The notes: a model not told the origin generated them from the letters alone. Numbered from the stretch's first letter, positions 9,331 to 18,800 are shown. The stretch is DNA of 64,000 bases from Streptomyces sp. 1-11 (GCF_007176755.1 NZ_BJTV01000003.1:434001-498000), one strand, 5' to 3'. Made by a program: numbers and translations.

Positions 9331-10014
9331 TCACGTGGCGGTGTCGCCGGGCGTATCCGTGCCGGGGTTCTCCCCGGCACGGGGCAGGCCGCCCGTCGAT
9401 CCAGTGGTGGTGTCCTGCTGAGCGGACCCCCCGGACGCGGAACCCTTCAGGTCCCGTCCGGCCCGCTCGCTCTCGATGAGCTCGTTCAGCCAGCGCACTT
9501 CGCGCTCCACGGACTCCATCCCGTGGCGCTGGAGCTCGAGTGTGTAGTCGTCGAGGCGCTCCCTGGTGCGCGCCAGAGAGGCGCGCATCTTCTCCAGACG
9601 CTCCTCCAGGCGGCTGCGCCGGCCCTCCAGCACACGCATGCGCACATCCCGCGAGGTCTGCCCGAAGAAGGCGAACCGGGCGGCGAAGTGCTCGTCCTCG
9701 TACGCGTCCGGACCGGTCTGCGAGAGCAGCTCCTCGAAGTGCTCCTTACCTTCTGCCGTCAACCGGTAGACGATCTTGGCGCGGCGCCCGGTGAGGGGAG
9801 CGGCCAGGGCGTCCTCGTGGGTGCTGCCCGGTTCCTCGATCAACCAGCCGTTGGCGACCAGCGTCTTGAGACACGGGTACAGGGTCCCGTAGCTGAACGC
9901 CCGGAACACACCCAGTGACGTGTTGAGTCGTTTGCGCAGCTCGTAGCCGTGCATAGGGGACTCGCGCAGCAGGCCGAGGACGGCGAACTCAAGGATGCCG
10001 GAACGCCGACTCAT
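9331..10014 (-). CDS. PadR-family transcriptional regulator upstream of ino1
   Basis: 227 residues. A PadR winged helix-turn-helix occupies about residues 1-95 ([24 protein letters not shown] opening, [16 protein letters not shown] wing). A charged helical C-terminal dimerisation region follows ([22 protein letters not shown]), then a Gly/Ser/Thr-rich tail. ATG start at 10014 with GAGGAGG spaced well. A perfect 23-bp inverted repeat lies 40 bp upstream, suggesting autoregulation, and ino1 follows in the same direction. The effector is unknown. Confidence 0.92.
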   Translation of the reverse strand: MSRRSGILEFAVLGLLRESPMHGYELRKRLNTSLGVFRAFSYGTLYPCLKTLVANGWLIEEPGSTHEDALAAPLTGRRAKIVYRLTAEGKEHFEELLSQTGPDAYEDEHFAARFAFFGQTSRDVRMRVLEGRRSRLEERLEKMRASLARTRERLDDYTLELQRHGMESVEREVRWLNELIESERAGRDLKGSASGGSAQQDTTTGSTGGLPRAGENPGTDTPGDTAT

Positions 10015-10053
10015 GATCGCCTCCTCTCGGTCCGCCGCGTCTTTATCTCACGC

Positions 10054-10076
10054 TGATGTATCGACTCGATACATCA
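10054..10076. promoter_or_regulatory. Palindromic operator candidate for the PadR-type regulator
   Basis: Two 11-bp arms (TGATGTATCGA and its complement) flank a single central base, giving a perfect 23-bp palindrome. It contains the ATGT...ACAT elements that PadR proteins recognise. It lies 40 bp upstream of the padR start, where autorepression would be expected. The operator role is inferred. Confidence 0.75.
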
Positions 10077-10377
10077 CGACGATAGAACGGCCTCCCGCAC
10101 GCGACAAGAGGGGGGACGGTGAACGGGATCACATCACCGATTCGTAGGAGGCAAGTTGCCTGGTTTGGGGTGAACTTCGGGACTCGGCGGGTTTTGGCGG
10201 TGCGTAGTCTGTGCGGCATGCACATCACCGGGAACCGAGTGACGTCTGGGGGCGTCCTCGTCCCTGGAGCAGTACGGGTGAATGCGGGACCGACCACATC
10301 CGTACTTCGGGGGGACCGGAAACCAGCCGCCGTTTCCAGGCGCGCAAGGGTGCGCCTGCCCGAGGAGTAGTCGTTCG
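10077..10377. other. Non-coding region upstream of the PBP gene
   Basis: About 300 bp with no convincing gene. It must hold the promoter for the divergent PBP gene. I could not identify a -35/-10 pair with confidence. An upstream in-frame ATG-like extension exists but lacks a ribosome-binding site. Confidence 0.5.
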
Positions 10378-13020
10378 ATGAGCGAGCACCGTCGCAAACC
10401 GCCGCAGCCGCAGGGAGGCGGACGTGCCGCGGCCCGACGCGGCCAGTCCGGCTCGGCCTCCGGCCGCCGCGCGGCACCGCGAGGCGCCACCGGGTCCTCT
10501 GCCGACTCCTATGGGTCCACTTCCTATGGGGCGGACTCCCAAGGCTCGGGGGGTGAGGAACGTGCCTACGGCGGCCGTGCCGAGGCCCGCCGGGCGGCGC
10601 AGAAAGGCGGCGGCCGGCGCAGGGCCGCCGACCCGGCCGGCCCCGGGCGCGGCAGAGGCCGGGCGGCCGACCCCGGCAAGAAGCGTTTCGTCGACTACCC
10701 GCGCTACGACAGGGACGGGTGGCACCGCTGGGTGCCGTCCTGGAAGCTCGTCACCGGGCTGTTCATCGGCTTCGTCGGCAGCCTCGTGGTCATGGTGGGC
10801 GTCGGCTACGCGATGGTCTCCATCCCCAACGAGAACGATGCCGCCAAGTCCCAGAACAATGTCTACTACTGGGCCGACGGCTCGCAGATGGTCGCGACGG
10901 GCACCGGCGTGAACCGTCAGAACGTCACCATCGACAAGATCCCCGAGGCCATGCAGTGGGCGGTGATCTCGGCCGAGAACAAGAGCTTCTACCAGGACTC
11001 GGGTGTCGACCCCATGGGTATCGCGCGGGCCCTGGCCAACATGGCCCGAGGCGGTCAGACGCAGGGCGGTTCGACGATCACCCAGCAGTACGTCAAGAAC
11101 ACGTACCTCAGCCAGGACCAGACCGTCACCCGCAAGTTCAAGGAGATGTTCATCTCCATCAAGGTGGGGACGAAGCGGACGAAGCCGCAGATCCTCCAGG
11201 GTTACCTGAACACCTCGTACTACGGACGTGGCGCCTATGGCATCCAGGCCGCCGCGCGGACGTACTACAACAAGGACGCCGTCGATCTCAAGCCCAGCGA
11301 GTGCGCCTTCCTCGCGTCGCTGCTCAAGGGAGCGACGTACTACGACCCGGCGGGAAACGAGAGCCTCGACAAGGCGGCTACGGCCAGTGCCAACCTCAAG
11401 CGGTCCAAGGAGCGCTGGTCCTGGATCCTCGGCGAGATGCACAAGGACAAGCACCTCTCGGACGCCCAGTACCAGGACGCCATCAAGAAGTACCCCATGC
11501 CCCGGGACCGCAAGGCGACCAAGGGCATGACCGGCCAGATCAGCTACCTGGCCGACACGGCGAAGAAGTACGTGCTGAGCCACTCGAACATCTCTGAGCA
11601 GGAGTTCGACAGGGGCGGCTTCCAGATCTACACGACCTTCAAGAGGGACAAGGTCAACGCCCTGAACGCGGCCGTCAAGAAGATCCAGAAGGAGCGCCTC
11701 AACCCGAAGCGCGAACTCGACAAGTACGTCCAGTTCGGTGCGGCGTCCGTGGTCCCCAACGACGGTGCGATCGTCGCTCTCTACGGCGGTGACGGCTACG
11801 AGAACGGCCACTTCACGAACAACGCCGACACCCAGGGTGTCCCCGTCGGCTCGACCTGGAAGCCGTTCGTGCTGGCCGCGGCCATGCAGTACGGCACCTA
11901 CGACTCAGGCGGCGAGGGAATCTCCCCGCTGAGCAAGTACAACGGCGACGACCACCTCAAGGTGAAGAAGCCCGACGGGTCGTACTACCTCAACAAGGAC
12001 AACTCGTTCTTCTTCCAGAAGAACGAGAGCCCGCACAAGTGGGGGTACATCACCCTGCGCAAGGCGATGGAGCAGTCCATCAACACCCCCTTCGTGCAGC
12101 TGGGCGTCGACGTCGGCATGTCGCACGTCCGCGACGTGGCCCGCTCGGCCGGCATTCTCGACGGGAGCATGTCGGTGGACCTCAACCCGTCGTTCGCCAT
12201 CGGCACCTCCACGCCCAGTGCGATCCGCATGGCCGACGCCTACGCGACGTTCGCCGCGTCCGGCAAGCAGGCGGATCCGTACTCGGTGACCGCCGTCAAG
12301 AAGGACGGCCAGGACCAGCCCGGCTTCGCCAAGCCCAAGGTCAAGCAGGCGATGCAGGCGAACATCGCCAACAACGTCACGGACGTCCTGGAGAACGTCA
12401 TCCAGAACGGTACGGCGCAGAACGCCAAGGCGCTGGGCCGTACGGCGGCGGGCAAGACCGGTACCACCGACAAGAACAAGTCGGCCTGGTTCGTCGGCTA
12501 CACCCAGCAGCTCTCGACGTCGGTGGCGATGTTCCGGGAGAACCCCAAGAACCACAAGCTGCTCTCCATGAACGGCACCGCGGGCAAGGACTCCATCCAC
12601 GGTGGTGACATCCCGACGCAGGTGTGGACCGAGTACATGAGGGCGGCGCTGAAGAACGCGAACGACCCGGGCTTCCCGGCCGCCGTGAAGATCGGCAAGG
12701 TCAATGACGAGGCCGGTGCGCCTTCTCCGACCCCGTCGATCACCATCACCCCGAGCCAGACGCCGAGCGAGTCGCCGAGTCCGTCGCCGAGCGTGACCGA
12801 GACGTCCCCGTCCCCGTCGGCCAGCGAGACCTGCCAGTGGGGCTGGGGCACCAACTGCAACGGCGCCAACGGCGGCAACGGCGCCAACGGCGGCACGGAC
12901 ACAGGTGGCACGAACGGAGGGACGACACCCTCGCCCTCAGCCACGGACACGACCGGAACGGGCACGACCAGAGGCAATGGCAACGGCAATGGAGGCCTCT
13001 TCGGGGGCCAGAACGGCTAG
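10378..13020 (+). CDS. Class A penicillin-binding protein (bifunctional transglycosylase/transpeptidase)
   Basis: 880 residues, polymerising and cross-linking peptidoglycan. A basic, disordered cytoplasmic tail (1 to about 120) precedes one transmembrane helix at about 123-145. The GT51 domain has SAENKSFYQDSG (catalytic Glu near 199) and GGSTITQQYVKN. The transpeptidase domain has STWK (S492, K495), SIN (S567-N569) and KTGTT (K693). The C-terminus is Ser/Pro/Thr-rich followed by Gly/Asn repeats. The start at 10378 (MSEHRRKPPQ) has GAGGAG upstream and the residues expected of Streptomyces homologues, so a longer frame from 10282 is rejected. A parS and a hairpin terminator follow. Confidence 0.95.
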   Translation: MSEHRRKPPQPQGGGRAAARRGQSGSASGRRAAPRGATGSSADSYGSTSYGADSQGSGGEERAYGGRAEARRAAQKGGGRRRAADPAGPGRGRGRAADPGKKRFVDYPRYDRDGWHRWVPSWKLVTGLFIGFVGSLVVMVGVGYAMVSIPNENDAAKSQNNVYYWADGSQMVATGTGVNRQNVTIDKIPEAMQWAVISAENKSFYQDSGVDPMGIARALANMARGGQTQGGSTITQQYVKNTYLSQDQTVTRKFKEMFISIKVGTKRTKPQILQGYLNTSYYGRGAYGIQAAARTYYNKDAVDLKPSECAFLASLLKGATYYDPAGNESLDKAATASANLKRSKERWSWILGEMHKDKHLSDAQYQDAIKKYPMPRDRKATKGMTGQISYLADTAKKYVLSHSNISEQEFDRGGFQIYTTFKRDKVNALNAAVKKIQKERLNPKRELDKYVQFGAASVVPNDGAIVALYGGDGYENGHFTNNADTQGVPVGSTWKPFVLAAAMQYGTYDSGGEGISPLSKYNGDDHLKVKKPDGSYYLNKDNSFFFQKNESPHKWGYITLRKAMEQSINTPFVQLGVDVGMSHVRDVARSAGILDGSMSVDLNPSFAIGTSTPSAIRMADAYATFAASGKQADPYSVTAVKKDGQDQPGFAKPKVKQAMQANIANNVTDVLENVIQNGTAQNAKALGRTAAGKTGTTDKNKSAWFVGYTQQLSTSVAMFRENPKNHKLLSMNGTAGKDSIHGGDIPTQVWTEYMRAALKNANDPGFPAAVKIGKVNDEAGAPSPTPSITITPSQTPSESPSPSPSVTETSPSPSASETCQWGWGTNCNGANGGNGANGGTDTGGTNGGTTPSPSATDTTGTGTTRGNGNGNGGLFGGQNG

Positions 13021-13065
13021 ACAGCAGGCCTGACCGGTTGGCGGTCATTTCGCCCGCCACGTCAC

Positions 13066-13079
13066 GTTTCACGTGAAAC
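13066..13079. other. parS: parS (ParB binding site), exact consensus
   Basis: Exact GTTTCACGTGAAAC in the gap after the PBP gene, 3 bp before the hairpin terminator. The palindrome does not extend beyond the 14-bp core. Confidence 0.93.
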
Positions 13080-13082
13080 ACG

Positions 13083-13113
13083 GGGCCGCCGCACTCACCG
13101 AGTGCGGCGGCCC
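13083..13113 (+). terminator. Hairpin terminator downstream of the PBP gene
   Basis: A perfect 14-bp GC-rich stem (GGGCCGCCGCACTC and its complement) with a 3-nt loop, 62 bp past the PBP stop. There is no U-tract, as is usual in Streptomyces. Confidence 0.8.
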
Positions 13114-13151
13114 TCGGCGTATTCCCAGACATGTACGGCAGGATGTGCCCC

Positions 13152-14684
13152 ATGCCCAGTGCAGAGATGACGCCCGCGGGCGTGCACGAGCCCGAGCCCC
13201 CACGGTCCGCCGGAGCGGAGCCGGTGCGGCCGACCCGCGAGGACGAGGTCGCCGCGGCCGGCAGTGAGCTGATCGGCGGGCCCATCGGCCGGCGCGCCCT
13301 GCTCGGGACGACCTGGTGGACCCCGGTACGGGTCATCGCGCTCGTGGCGATCGGCATGTTCGCCCTCGGCCTGGTGCAGAAGGCTCCCTGCTACCAGAGC
13401 GCCTGGTTCTTCGGCGCGAGTTCGCAGTACACGCACGCCTGCTACTCGGACATCCCGCACCTCTACCAGGGGCGCGGCTTCGCCGACGGGCTGGTCCCGT
13501 ACTTCGACCGCCTCCCCGGTGACATGGACTACCTCGAATACCCGGTGCTGACCGGCGTCTTCATGGAGGTGGCCGCCTGGCTCACGCCGGGTGGTGGCGG
13601 CATCCAGCACCAGGAGCAGTGGTACTGGTTCGTCAACGCCGGAATGCTGATGGCGTGCGCGGCCGTCGTCGCCGTCTGTGTCACCCGCACCCATGCCCGG
13701 CGTCCCTGGGACGGGCTGCTGGTCGCCCTGGCGCCCGCCGCCGCCCTCACCGCCACCATCAACTGGGACCTGCTGGCGGTGGCTCTGACGGCCGCCGCGA
13801 TGCTGATGTGGTCGCGGGGCCGCTCAGTGGCCTTCGGTGTCCTCCTGGGGCTCGCCACCGCCGCCAAGCTCTACCCGGTGCTGCTGCTCGGCCCGCTGCT
13901 CGTGCTGTGCTGGAGGGCCGGCAAGTGGCGGGAGTTCTTCCAGGCCGTGGGCGGCGCGGCCGTCGCCTGGCTGGTGGTGAACCTGCCGGTGATGCTCTTC
14001 GCCTACGAGGGCTGGTCGAAGTTCTACACGTTCAGCCACGACCGGGGCGTCGACTTCGGCTCCCTGTGGCTGATCTGGGCGCAGAACTCGAGCAACCCGC
14101 CCTCCACCGACTTCGTGAACAACGCAGCCGTGGTGTTGGTGGGCCTGTGCTCGCTGGGTATCGCCGCGCTGACATTCACCGCCCCGCGCCGGCCGCGCTT
14201 CGCCCAGCTGGCCTTCCTGATCGTCGCGGTCTTCATCCTGACCAACAAGGTCTACTCACCGCAGTACGTCCTGTGGCTGGTGCCGCTGGCCGCCCTCGCA
14301 CGCCCCAAGTGGCGGGACTTCCTGATCTGGCAGGCCTGCGAGGTGGCGTACTTCCTGGGCATCTGGTTCTACCTCGCCTACACGACCAGCGGAGACGCCC
14401 ACAAGGGACTGCCCACGCTGGGGTACGACTGGGTGATCGCGGTCCATCTGCTCGGCACGCTGTACCTGTGCGCCGTCGTCGTGCGGGACATCCTGACGCC
14501 CGAGCGGGACGTGGTGCGCCGGTCCGGTGACGACGACCCCTCGGGCGGAGTGCTCGACGGCGCCGAGGACGTCTTCGTGCTCGGCGCGGCGGCCCGTCCG
14601 CCCCGTGACGCCGCCCACTTGGACGCGCCCCAGGTGGCCTGGGGCAGGCCCGAGCCGCTGCCGAACGAGGGGCGTTCGCTCTGA
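13152..14684 (+). CDS. Membrane glycosyltransferase, GT87/DUF2029-like
   Basis: About 510 residues with some ten hydrophobic segments and an extracytoplasmic loop containing YSDIPHLYQGRGFADGLVPY and a Tyr/Glu-rich turn (DMDYLEYPVLTG). This resembles GT87 polyprenyl-phosphate-dependent mannosyltransferases of the GT-C fold. The C-terminal tail is acidic and cytoplasmic. Possible starts are ATG at 13131, 13143 and 13152. The last is chosen because AGGA at 13140-13143 is at proper spacing. It follows the PBP gene after a terminator and is convergent with the racemase-like gene. The acceptor is unknown; a role in envelope glycan synthesis is inferred. Confidence 0.8.
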   Translation: MPSAEMTPAGVHEPEPPRSAGAEPVRPTREDEVAAAGSELIGGPIGRRALLGTTWWTPVRVIALVAIGMFALGLVQKAPCYQSAWFFGASSQYTHACYSDIPHLYQGRGFADGLVPYFDRLPGDMDYLEYPVLTGVFMEVAAWLTPGGGGIQHQEQWYWFVNAGMLMACAAVVAVCVTRTHARRPWDGLLVALAPAAALTATINWDLLAVALTAAAMLMWSRGRSVAFGVLLGLATAAKLYPVLLLGPLLVLCWRAGKWREFFQAVGGAAVAWLVVNLPVMLFAYEGWSKFYTFSHDRGVDFGSLWLIWAQNSSNPPSTDFVNNAAVVLVGLCSLGIAALTFTAPRRPRFAQLAFLIVAVFILTNKVYSPQYVLWLVPLAALARPKWRDFLIWQACEVAYFLGIWFYLAYTTSGDAHKGLPTLGYDWVIAVHLLGTLYLCAVVVRDILTPERDVVRRSGDDDPSGGVLDGAEDVFVLGAAARPPRDAAHLDAPQVAWGRPEPLPNEGRSL

Positions 14685-14718
14685 GCGAACGGACGCCCGG
14701 AGCTCGGACGCACACGAA

Positions 14719-14753
14719 GAAGGCCGTACACGCGCGCAGCGTGTACGGCCTTC
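14719..14753. terminator. Bidirectional hairpin terminator
   Basis: A perfect 15-bp stem (GAAGGCCGTACACGC and its complement) around a GCGCA loop, between the convergent GT87-like and racemase-like genes. It starts with GAA and ends in TTC, which suits termination in both directions. Confidence 0.85.
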
Positions 14754-14787
14754 CTGGTTCGGAGCCCTTGGTGTCCGGCGGTCCGGG

Positions 14788-15819
14788 CTAACGGTCCACG
14801 ATCCGGTCGAACTGGGTGGTGGTGTGCCGCAGATGGGCCACCAGTTCGTCGCCCACCTGCGGCTCGGGGGCGTCCGAGGGGACGAAGAGGATCGACACCT
14901 GCATGTGCGGCGGCTCCGCGAACCAGCGCTGCTTGCCGCCCCAGACGAACGGGGACAGGTTCCGGTTGACCGTGGCCAGTCCGGCCCGTGCGACGCCCTT
15001 GGCACGCGGCATGACGCCGTGCAGCGCCTTCGGGGCCTCCAGGCCCACCCCGTGCGACGTACCGCCCGCCACGACCACCAGGAAGCCGTCGGAGGCCGCC
15101 TTCTGCTGCCGGTAGCCGAAGCGGTCGCCCTTGGTCACCCGGGTGACGTCGAGGACGGCGCCGCGGTACTCGGTGGCCTCGTGGTCCCCGAGCCAGAGCC
15201 GCGTCCCGATGCGGGCGCGGAACCGGGTCTGCGGGAACTGCTGCTGCAGCCGGGCGAGTTCGTCGGCCTTGAGGTGGCTGACGAACATCGTGTGCAGCGG
15301 CAGCCGGGCCGCGCGGAGCCGGTCCATCCAGCCGATGACCTCCTCGACGGCGTCCGAGCCGTCGGTGCGGTCCAGCGGCAGGTGGATCGCGAAGCCCTCC
15401 AGCCGGACGTTCTCTATGGCGGCGTGCAACTGCGGCAGGTCCTGCTCGCTGATGCCGTGCCGCTTCATCGAGGACATCACCTCGATGACGACACGCGCTC
15501 CCACGAGGCCGTAGACGCCGTCGATGGACGACACCGAGCGGACCACCCGGTCCGGCAGCGGGACCGGCTCCTCGCCCCGCCGGTACGGCGTCAGCACCAG
15601 CAGGTCGCCACCGAAGTAGTCCTTGATGCGCGCGGCCTCGTACGTGGTGCCGACGGCGAGGATGTCCGAGCCGAGCCGGGTGGCCTCCTCCGCCAGCCGT
15701 TCGTGTCCGAAGCCGTAGCCGTTGCCCTTGCAGACCGGGACGAGCCCCGGGAACTGCTCCTGCACGTGCTTGTGGTGCGCCCGCCAGCGCGCGGTGTCGA
15801 CGTAGAGCGTGAGCGCCAT
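14788..15819 (-). CDS. Alanine-racemase-fold PLP protein paired with femX
   Basis: 343 residues. The N-terminal TIM-barrel motif VCKGNGYGFG places a PLP-binding lysine at K31, matching the K-x-N-x-Y-G-x-G motif of alanine racemases. The barrel continues with RVVIEVMSSMKRHG and FAIHLPLDRTD, and a beta-rich C-terminal half follows. Sequence outside the PLP site diverges from canonical Alr, so the substrate is uncertain: alanine racemase, another amino-acid racemase, or a decarboxylase-like member. The ATG at 15819 is 84 bp downstream of femX on the same strand. Co-transcription suggests a function in peptidoglycan precursor or branch metabolism. The main alr of Streptomyces is elsewhere. Confidence 0.8.
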   Translation of the reverse strand: MALTLYVDTARWRAHHKHVQEQFPGLVPVCKGNGYGFGHERLAEEATRLGSDILAVGTTYEAARIKDYFGGDLLVLTPYRRGEEPVPLPDRVVRSVSSIDGVYGLVGARVVIEVMSSMKRHGISEQDLPQLHAAIENVRLEGFAIHLPLDRTDGSDAVEEVIGWMDRLRAARLPLHTMFVSHLKADELARLQQQFPQTRFRARIGTRLWLGDHEATEYRGAVLDVTRVTKGDRFGYRQQKAASDGFLVVVAGGTSHGVGLEAPKALHGVMPRAKGVARAGLATVNRNLSPFVWGGKQRWFAEPPHMQVSILFVPSDAPEPQVGDELVAHLRHTTTQFDRIVDR

Positions 15820-15903
15820 GGCCGGACCCGGACCCTTTCTCGTGGCTGCCGTGTGTCAGTGAGGTGGAGAGCTGTGAAGCCTATGCAATCAAACGCTCCG
15901 CGA

Positions 15904-17025
15904 TCAGCGGCGCGACATGTAGATGTCGAGCGCCTTGTGGAGCAGCTTGTTCAGCGGGAAGTCCCACTCGCCGAGGTACTCGGCGGCCTGGCCGCCGGTG
16001 CCGACCTTGAACTGGATCAGGCCGAACAGGTGGTCCGTCTCGTCCAGCGAGTCGGAGATGCCGCGCAGGTCGTAGACGGTGGCGCCGAGCGCGTAGGCGT
16101 CGCGCAGCATCCGCCACTGCATCGCGTTGGAGGGCCGGACCTCACGGCCGATGTTGTCGGAGGCGCCGTAGGAGTACCAGACGTGGCCGCCGACGATCAG
16201 CATGGTCGCGGCCGACAGGTTCACGCCGTTGTGGCGGGCGAAGTACAGCCGCATGCGGTTGGGGTCCTCGGTGTTGAGGGCCGTCCACATGCGCTGGAAG
16301 TACGACAGCGGGCGCGGCCGGAAGTGGTCGCGCACGGCCGTGATCTCGTACAGCCGCTGCCACTCGGCGAGGTCCTGGTAGCCGCCTTGGACGACCTCGA
16401 CGCCGGCCTTCTCGGCCTTCTTGATGTTGCGGCGCCAGAGCTGGTTGAAGTTCTTGTGCACCTCTTCCAGGGACCGGTTGGCCAGCGGCACCTGGAAGAC
16501 GTAGCGGGGCTGGACGTCGCCGAAGCCGGCGCCGCCGTCCTCGCCCTGCTGCCAGCCCATGCGGCGCAGCTTGTCGGCGACCTCGAAGGCGCGCGGCTCG
16601 ATGAAGTCGGCCTCCATGTCGCGCAGGCGCTTCACGTCCGGGCTCTGGATGCCCTTCTTGATGGTCTCCGCGTTCCAGCGGCGGATGATCACCGGCGGGC
16701 CCATCTTCACCGAGAAGGCGCCCTGCTGCTTGAGGTGGGCCAGCATCGGCTGGATCCAGTCGTCCAGATTCGGCGCGAACCAGTTGATGACCGGGCCCTC
16801 GGGCAGGTAGGCGAGGTAGCGCTTGATCTTGGGCAGCTGGCGGTACAGGACCAGGCCCGCGCCGACCATCTCGCCGCTGCGCTCGTCGAACCAGCCCAGG
16901 TGCTCCGAGCGCCACTCCGCCTTCACGTCGGCCCATGCCGGGACCTGCATGTGGCTCGCCGACGGCAGGCTCTGGATGTAGGCCAGATGTTGCTCGCGGC
17001 TGATGGTCCTCAGGGTCAGGCTCAT
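15904..17025 (-). CDS. femX: FemX-like lipid II amino acid (glycyl) transferase
   Basis: 373 residues of the FemAB/MurM family. It uses aminoacyl-tRNA to add the first cross-bridge amino acid (glycine in Streptomyces) to the lipid II stem lysine/diaminopimelate. Two GNAT-like subdomains are visible, with FemAB segments such as LAYLPEGPVINW, FQVPLANRSLEEVHKNF, and YSYGASDNIGREVRPSNAMQW near the C-terminus. The ATG at 17025 (MSLTLRTISREQHLAYIQ) with GAGGAGC upstream is chosen over an upstream in-frame start. The first gene of a two-gene operon with the racemase-like protein. The S. coelicolor orthologue at this locus is the one described as FemX. Confidence 0.92.
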   Translation of the reverse strand: MSLTLRTISREQHLAYIQSLPSASHMQVPAWADVKAEWRSEHLGWFDERSGEMVGAGLVLYRQLPKIKRYLAYLPEGPVINWFAPNLDDWIQPMLAHLKQQGAFSVKMGPPVIIRRWNAETIKKGIQSPDVKRLRDMEADFIEPRAFEVADKLRRMGWQQGEDGGAGFGDVQPRYVFQVPLANRSLEEVHKNFNQLWRRNIKKAEKAGVEVVQGGYQDLAEWQRLYEITAVRDHFRPRPLSYFQRMWTALNTEDPNRMRLYFARHNGVNLSAATMLIVGGHVWYSYGASDNIGREVRPSNAMQWRMLRDAYALGATVYDLRGISDSLDETDHLFGLIQFKVGTGGQAAEYLGEWDFPLNKLLHKALDIYMSRR

Positions 17026-17203
17026 GTCGGGGCGCTCCTCGGGCTGGTGTGTCCCCATGGGTTCAGGGGCTCCGGCTCTCGCGCCGAAGCCTACTGCGCC
17101 TGGCGGGCGCCCCGACTGGGCGCACGGCACCTTCGCCCCGGCCGGTCGGTCGCCGGGGCGTTCGCGCGGTGCTCGGCGGCGCGTCTCGGGCGGGCCGGCG
17201 GTG

Positions 17204-17521
17204 TCAGCCGATGAGCCCGCCGAACAGCCCGCCGTTCGCCATGCCGAGCATGAAGCCGACGCCGGAGGCGCCCAGGCCGAGGATCAGGCCGAACCGTTCA
17301 CGCGTCGTGATCGAGATCCACTGGCCGTACGCCCCGATCACGAGCCCCACCAGGCCGGCCCAGGAGGCGATCAGGTGGAGACCGGAGAAGAAACCCGTGA
17401 TGAAGGCCAGCACGCCCAGGACCAGCGTCACGGCCATGAGGGCGTCCTGGAGCGGATGGGGCTTGCCGTCCGAGGCGAAGAGGGATCCGGCGGTGTTGGG
17501 TCGCAATGCCTGCTGTGCCAT
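17204..17521 (-). CDS. Small membrane protein, unknown function
   Basis: 105 residues with three hydrophobic segments (ALMAVTLVLGVLAFITGFFSGLH, LIASWAGLVGLVIGAYGQW, FGLILGLGASGVGFMLGMANGG). The ATG at 17521 has a strong GGAGGTG ribosome-binding site. It is conserved at this position in Streptomyces, divergent from rpsF. No catalytic motif is visible. Separated from femX by 178 bp without a gene. Confidence 0.8.
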   Translation of the reverse strand: MAQQALRPNTAGSLFASDGKPHPLQDALMAVTLVLGVLAFITGFFSGLHLIASWAGLVGLVIGAYGQWISITTRERFGLILGLGASGVGFMLGMANGGLFGGLIG

Positions 17522-17760
17522 GGGGCACCTCCTGCGGATCGCGGCGCACTGTAGCGCCATACACACCCGATGTGTACAGACTGAGGGTGCCCACCGCCGG
17601 ATTTCAACCGGAAGCCGGTGTGCAGGTAGTCTGTACCGTCTGCACCGGTGTCTGCCCAGGCCTGCCGGAAATTATCGGCGGCCGGCACTGCGGGATCCCG
17701 GCGGAAGCCCTTGATTGTCAGTGGCGGCCGATACCGTTGCGAACGCATCACGACCCTCCT

Positions 17761-17779
17761 GCCACGGAACGACCGTGGC
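17761..17779 (+). promoter_or_regulatory. Hairpin in the rpsF leader
   Basis: A 7-bp perfect stem (GCCACGG and its complement) with a 5-nt loop ends about 10 nt before the AAAGGAGGTG ribosome-binding site of rpsF. It could be part of an S6:S18-type autoregulatory leader, but I cannot confirm the consensus. The 286-bp divergent region upstream also holds a weak inverted repeat at 17560-17576 and no clear promoter. Confidence 0.4.
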
Positions 17780-17807
17780 CGCTGAGTCCAAAGGAGGTGG
17801 GTTCCAC

Positions 17808-18098
17808 ATGCGTCACTACGAGGTGATGGTCATCCTCGACCCCGATCTCGAGGAGCGCGCTGTCTCCCCGCTGATCGAGAACTTCCTGTCCGTCGTCCGC
17901 GATGGCGGCGGCAAGGTTGAGAAGGTCGACACCTGGGGCCGTCGTCGTCTCTCGTACGAGATCAAGAAGAAGCCCGAGGGCATCTACTCGGTCATCGACC
18001 TGCAGGCCGAGCCTGCGGTCGTCAAGGAGCTCGACCGCCAGATGAACCTGAACGAGTCGGTCCTCCGGACCAAGGTCCTCCGTCCCGAGACCCACTGA
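17808..18098 (+). CDS. rpsF: 30S ribosomal protein S6
   Basis: 96 residues with the S6 fold signature ([36 protein letters not shown]). S6 binds S18 and 16S rRNA on the small-subunit platform. The ATG at 17808 has an excellent AAAGGAGGTG site. A longer in-frame start at 17715 lacks one. First gene of rpsF-ssb-rpsR-rplI, the classical bacterial order. Confidence 0.98.
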   Translation: MRHYEVMVILDPDLEERAVSPLIENFLSVVRDGGGKVEKVDTWGRRRLSYEIKKKPEGIYSVIDLQAEPAVVKELDRQMNLNESVLRTKVLRPETH

Positions 18099-18171
18099 GC
18101 TTCCGCTCAGCTGATCTCGGGATTCGAGTAGCAGCAAGCAGCCAGCAGCAAACCCGCCGAGAGGTTCCCCC

Positions 18172-18759
18172 ATGGCAGGCGAGACCGTCATCACGGTCGT
18201 CGGCAATCTTGTCGACGACCCCGAGCTGCGCTTCACCCCGTCCGGTGCGGCGGTCGCGAAGTTCCGCGTCGCGTCCACTCCCCGCACCTTCGACCGCCAG
18301 ACGAACGAGTGGAAGGACGGCGAGAGCCTGTTCCTGACCTGCTCGGTCTGGCGCCAGGCGGCGGAGAACGTCGCCGAGTCGCTCCAGCGAGGCATGCGCG
18401 TCATCGTGCAGGGCCGGCTGAAGCAGCGGTCCTATGAGGACCGTGAGGGCGTCAAGCGCACGGTCTACGAACTGGACGTCGAGGAAGTCGGCGCCAGCCT
18501 GCGCAACGCCACGGCGAAGGTCACCAAGACCTCCGGTGGCGCCCGCGGTGGCCAGGGCGGTTACGGCGGCGGTGGCGGCCAGGGTGGCGGCGGCTGGGGC
18601 GGCGGCTCCGGTGGCGGCCAGCAGGGCGGCGGCGCTCCTGCCGACGACCCGTGGGCGACCGGCGCTCCCGCCGGTGGCAACCAGGGCGGTGGCGGCTGGG
18701 GCGGTGGCTCCGGCGGCTCCGGCGGCGGTGGCGGCTACTCGGACGAGCCCCCCTTCTAG
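18172..18759 (+). CDS. ssb: Single-stranded DNA-binding protein (SsbA type)
   Basis: 195 residues. The OB-fold occupies about 1-115 ([43 protein letters not shown]). A long Gly-rich linker follows (about 120-188), then the acidic partner-recruiting tip SDEPPF at the end. It protects ssDNA during replication and repair. The ATG at 18172 lies 73 bp after rpsF. Position between rpsF and rpsR marks this as the main replicative SSB. Confidence 0.97.
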   Translation: MAGETVITVVGNLVDDPELRFTPSGAAVAKFRVASTPRTFDRQTNEWKDGESLFLTCSVWRQAAENVAESLQRGMRVIVQGRLKQRSYEDREGVKRTVYELDVEEVGASLRNATAKVTKTSGGARGGQGGYGGGGGQGGGGWGGGSGGGQQGGGAPADDPWATGAPAGGNQGGGGWGGGSGGSGGGGGYSDEPPF

Positions 18760-18800
18760 GGCTCGCAATCCCCACTTCTTGATCACACAGGAGAAACACC

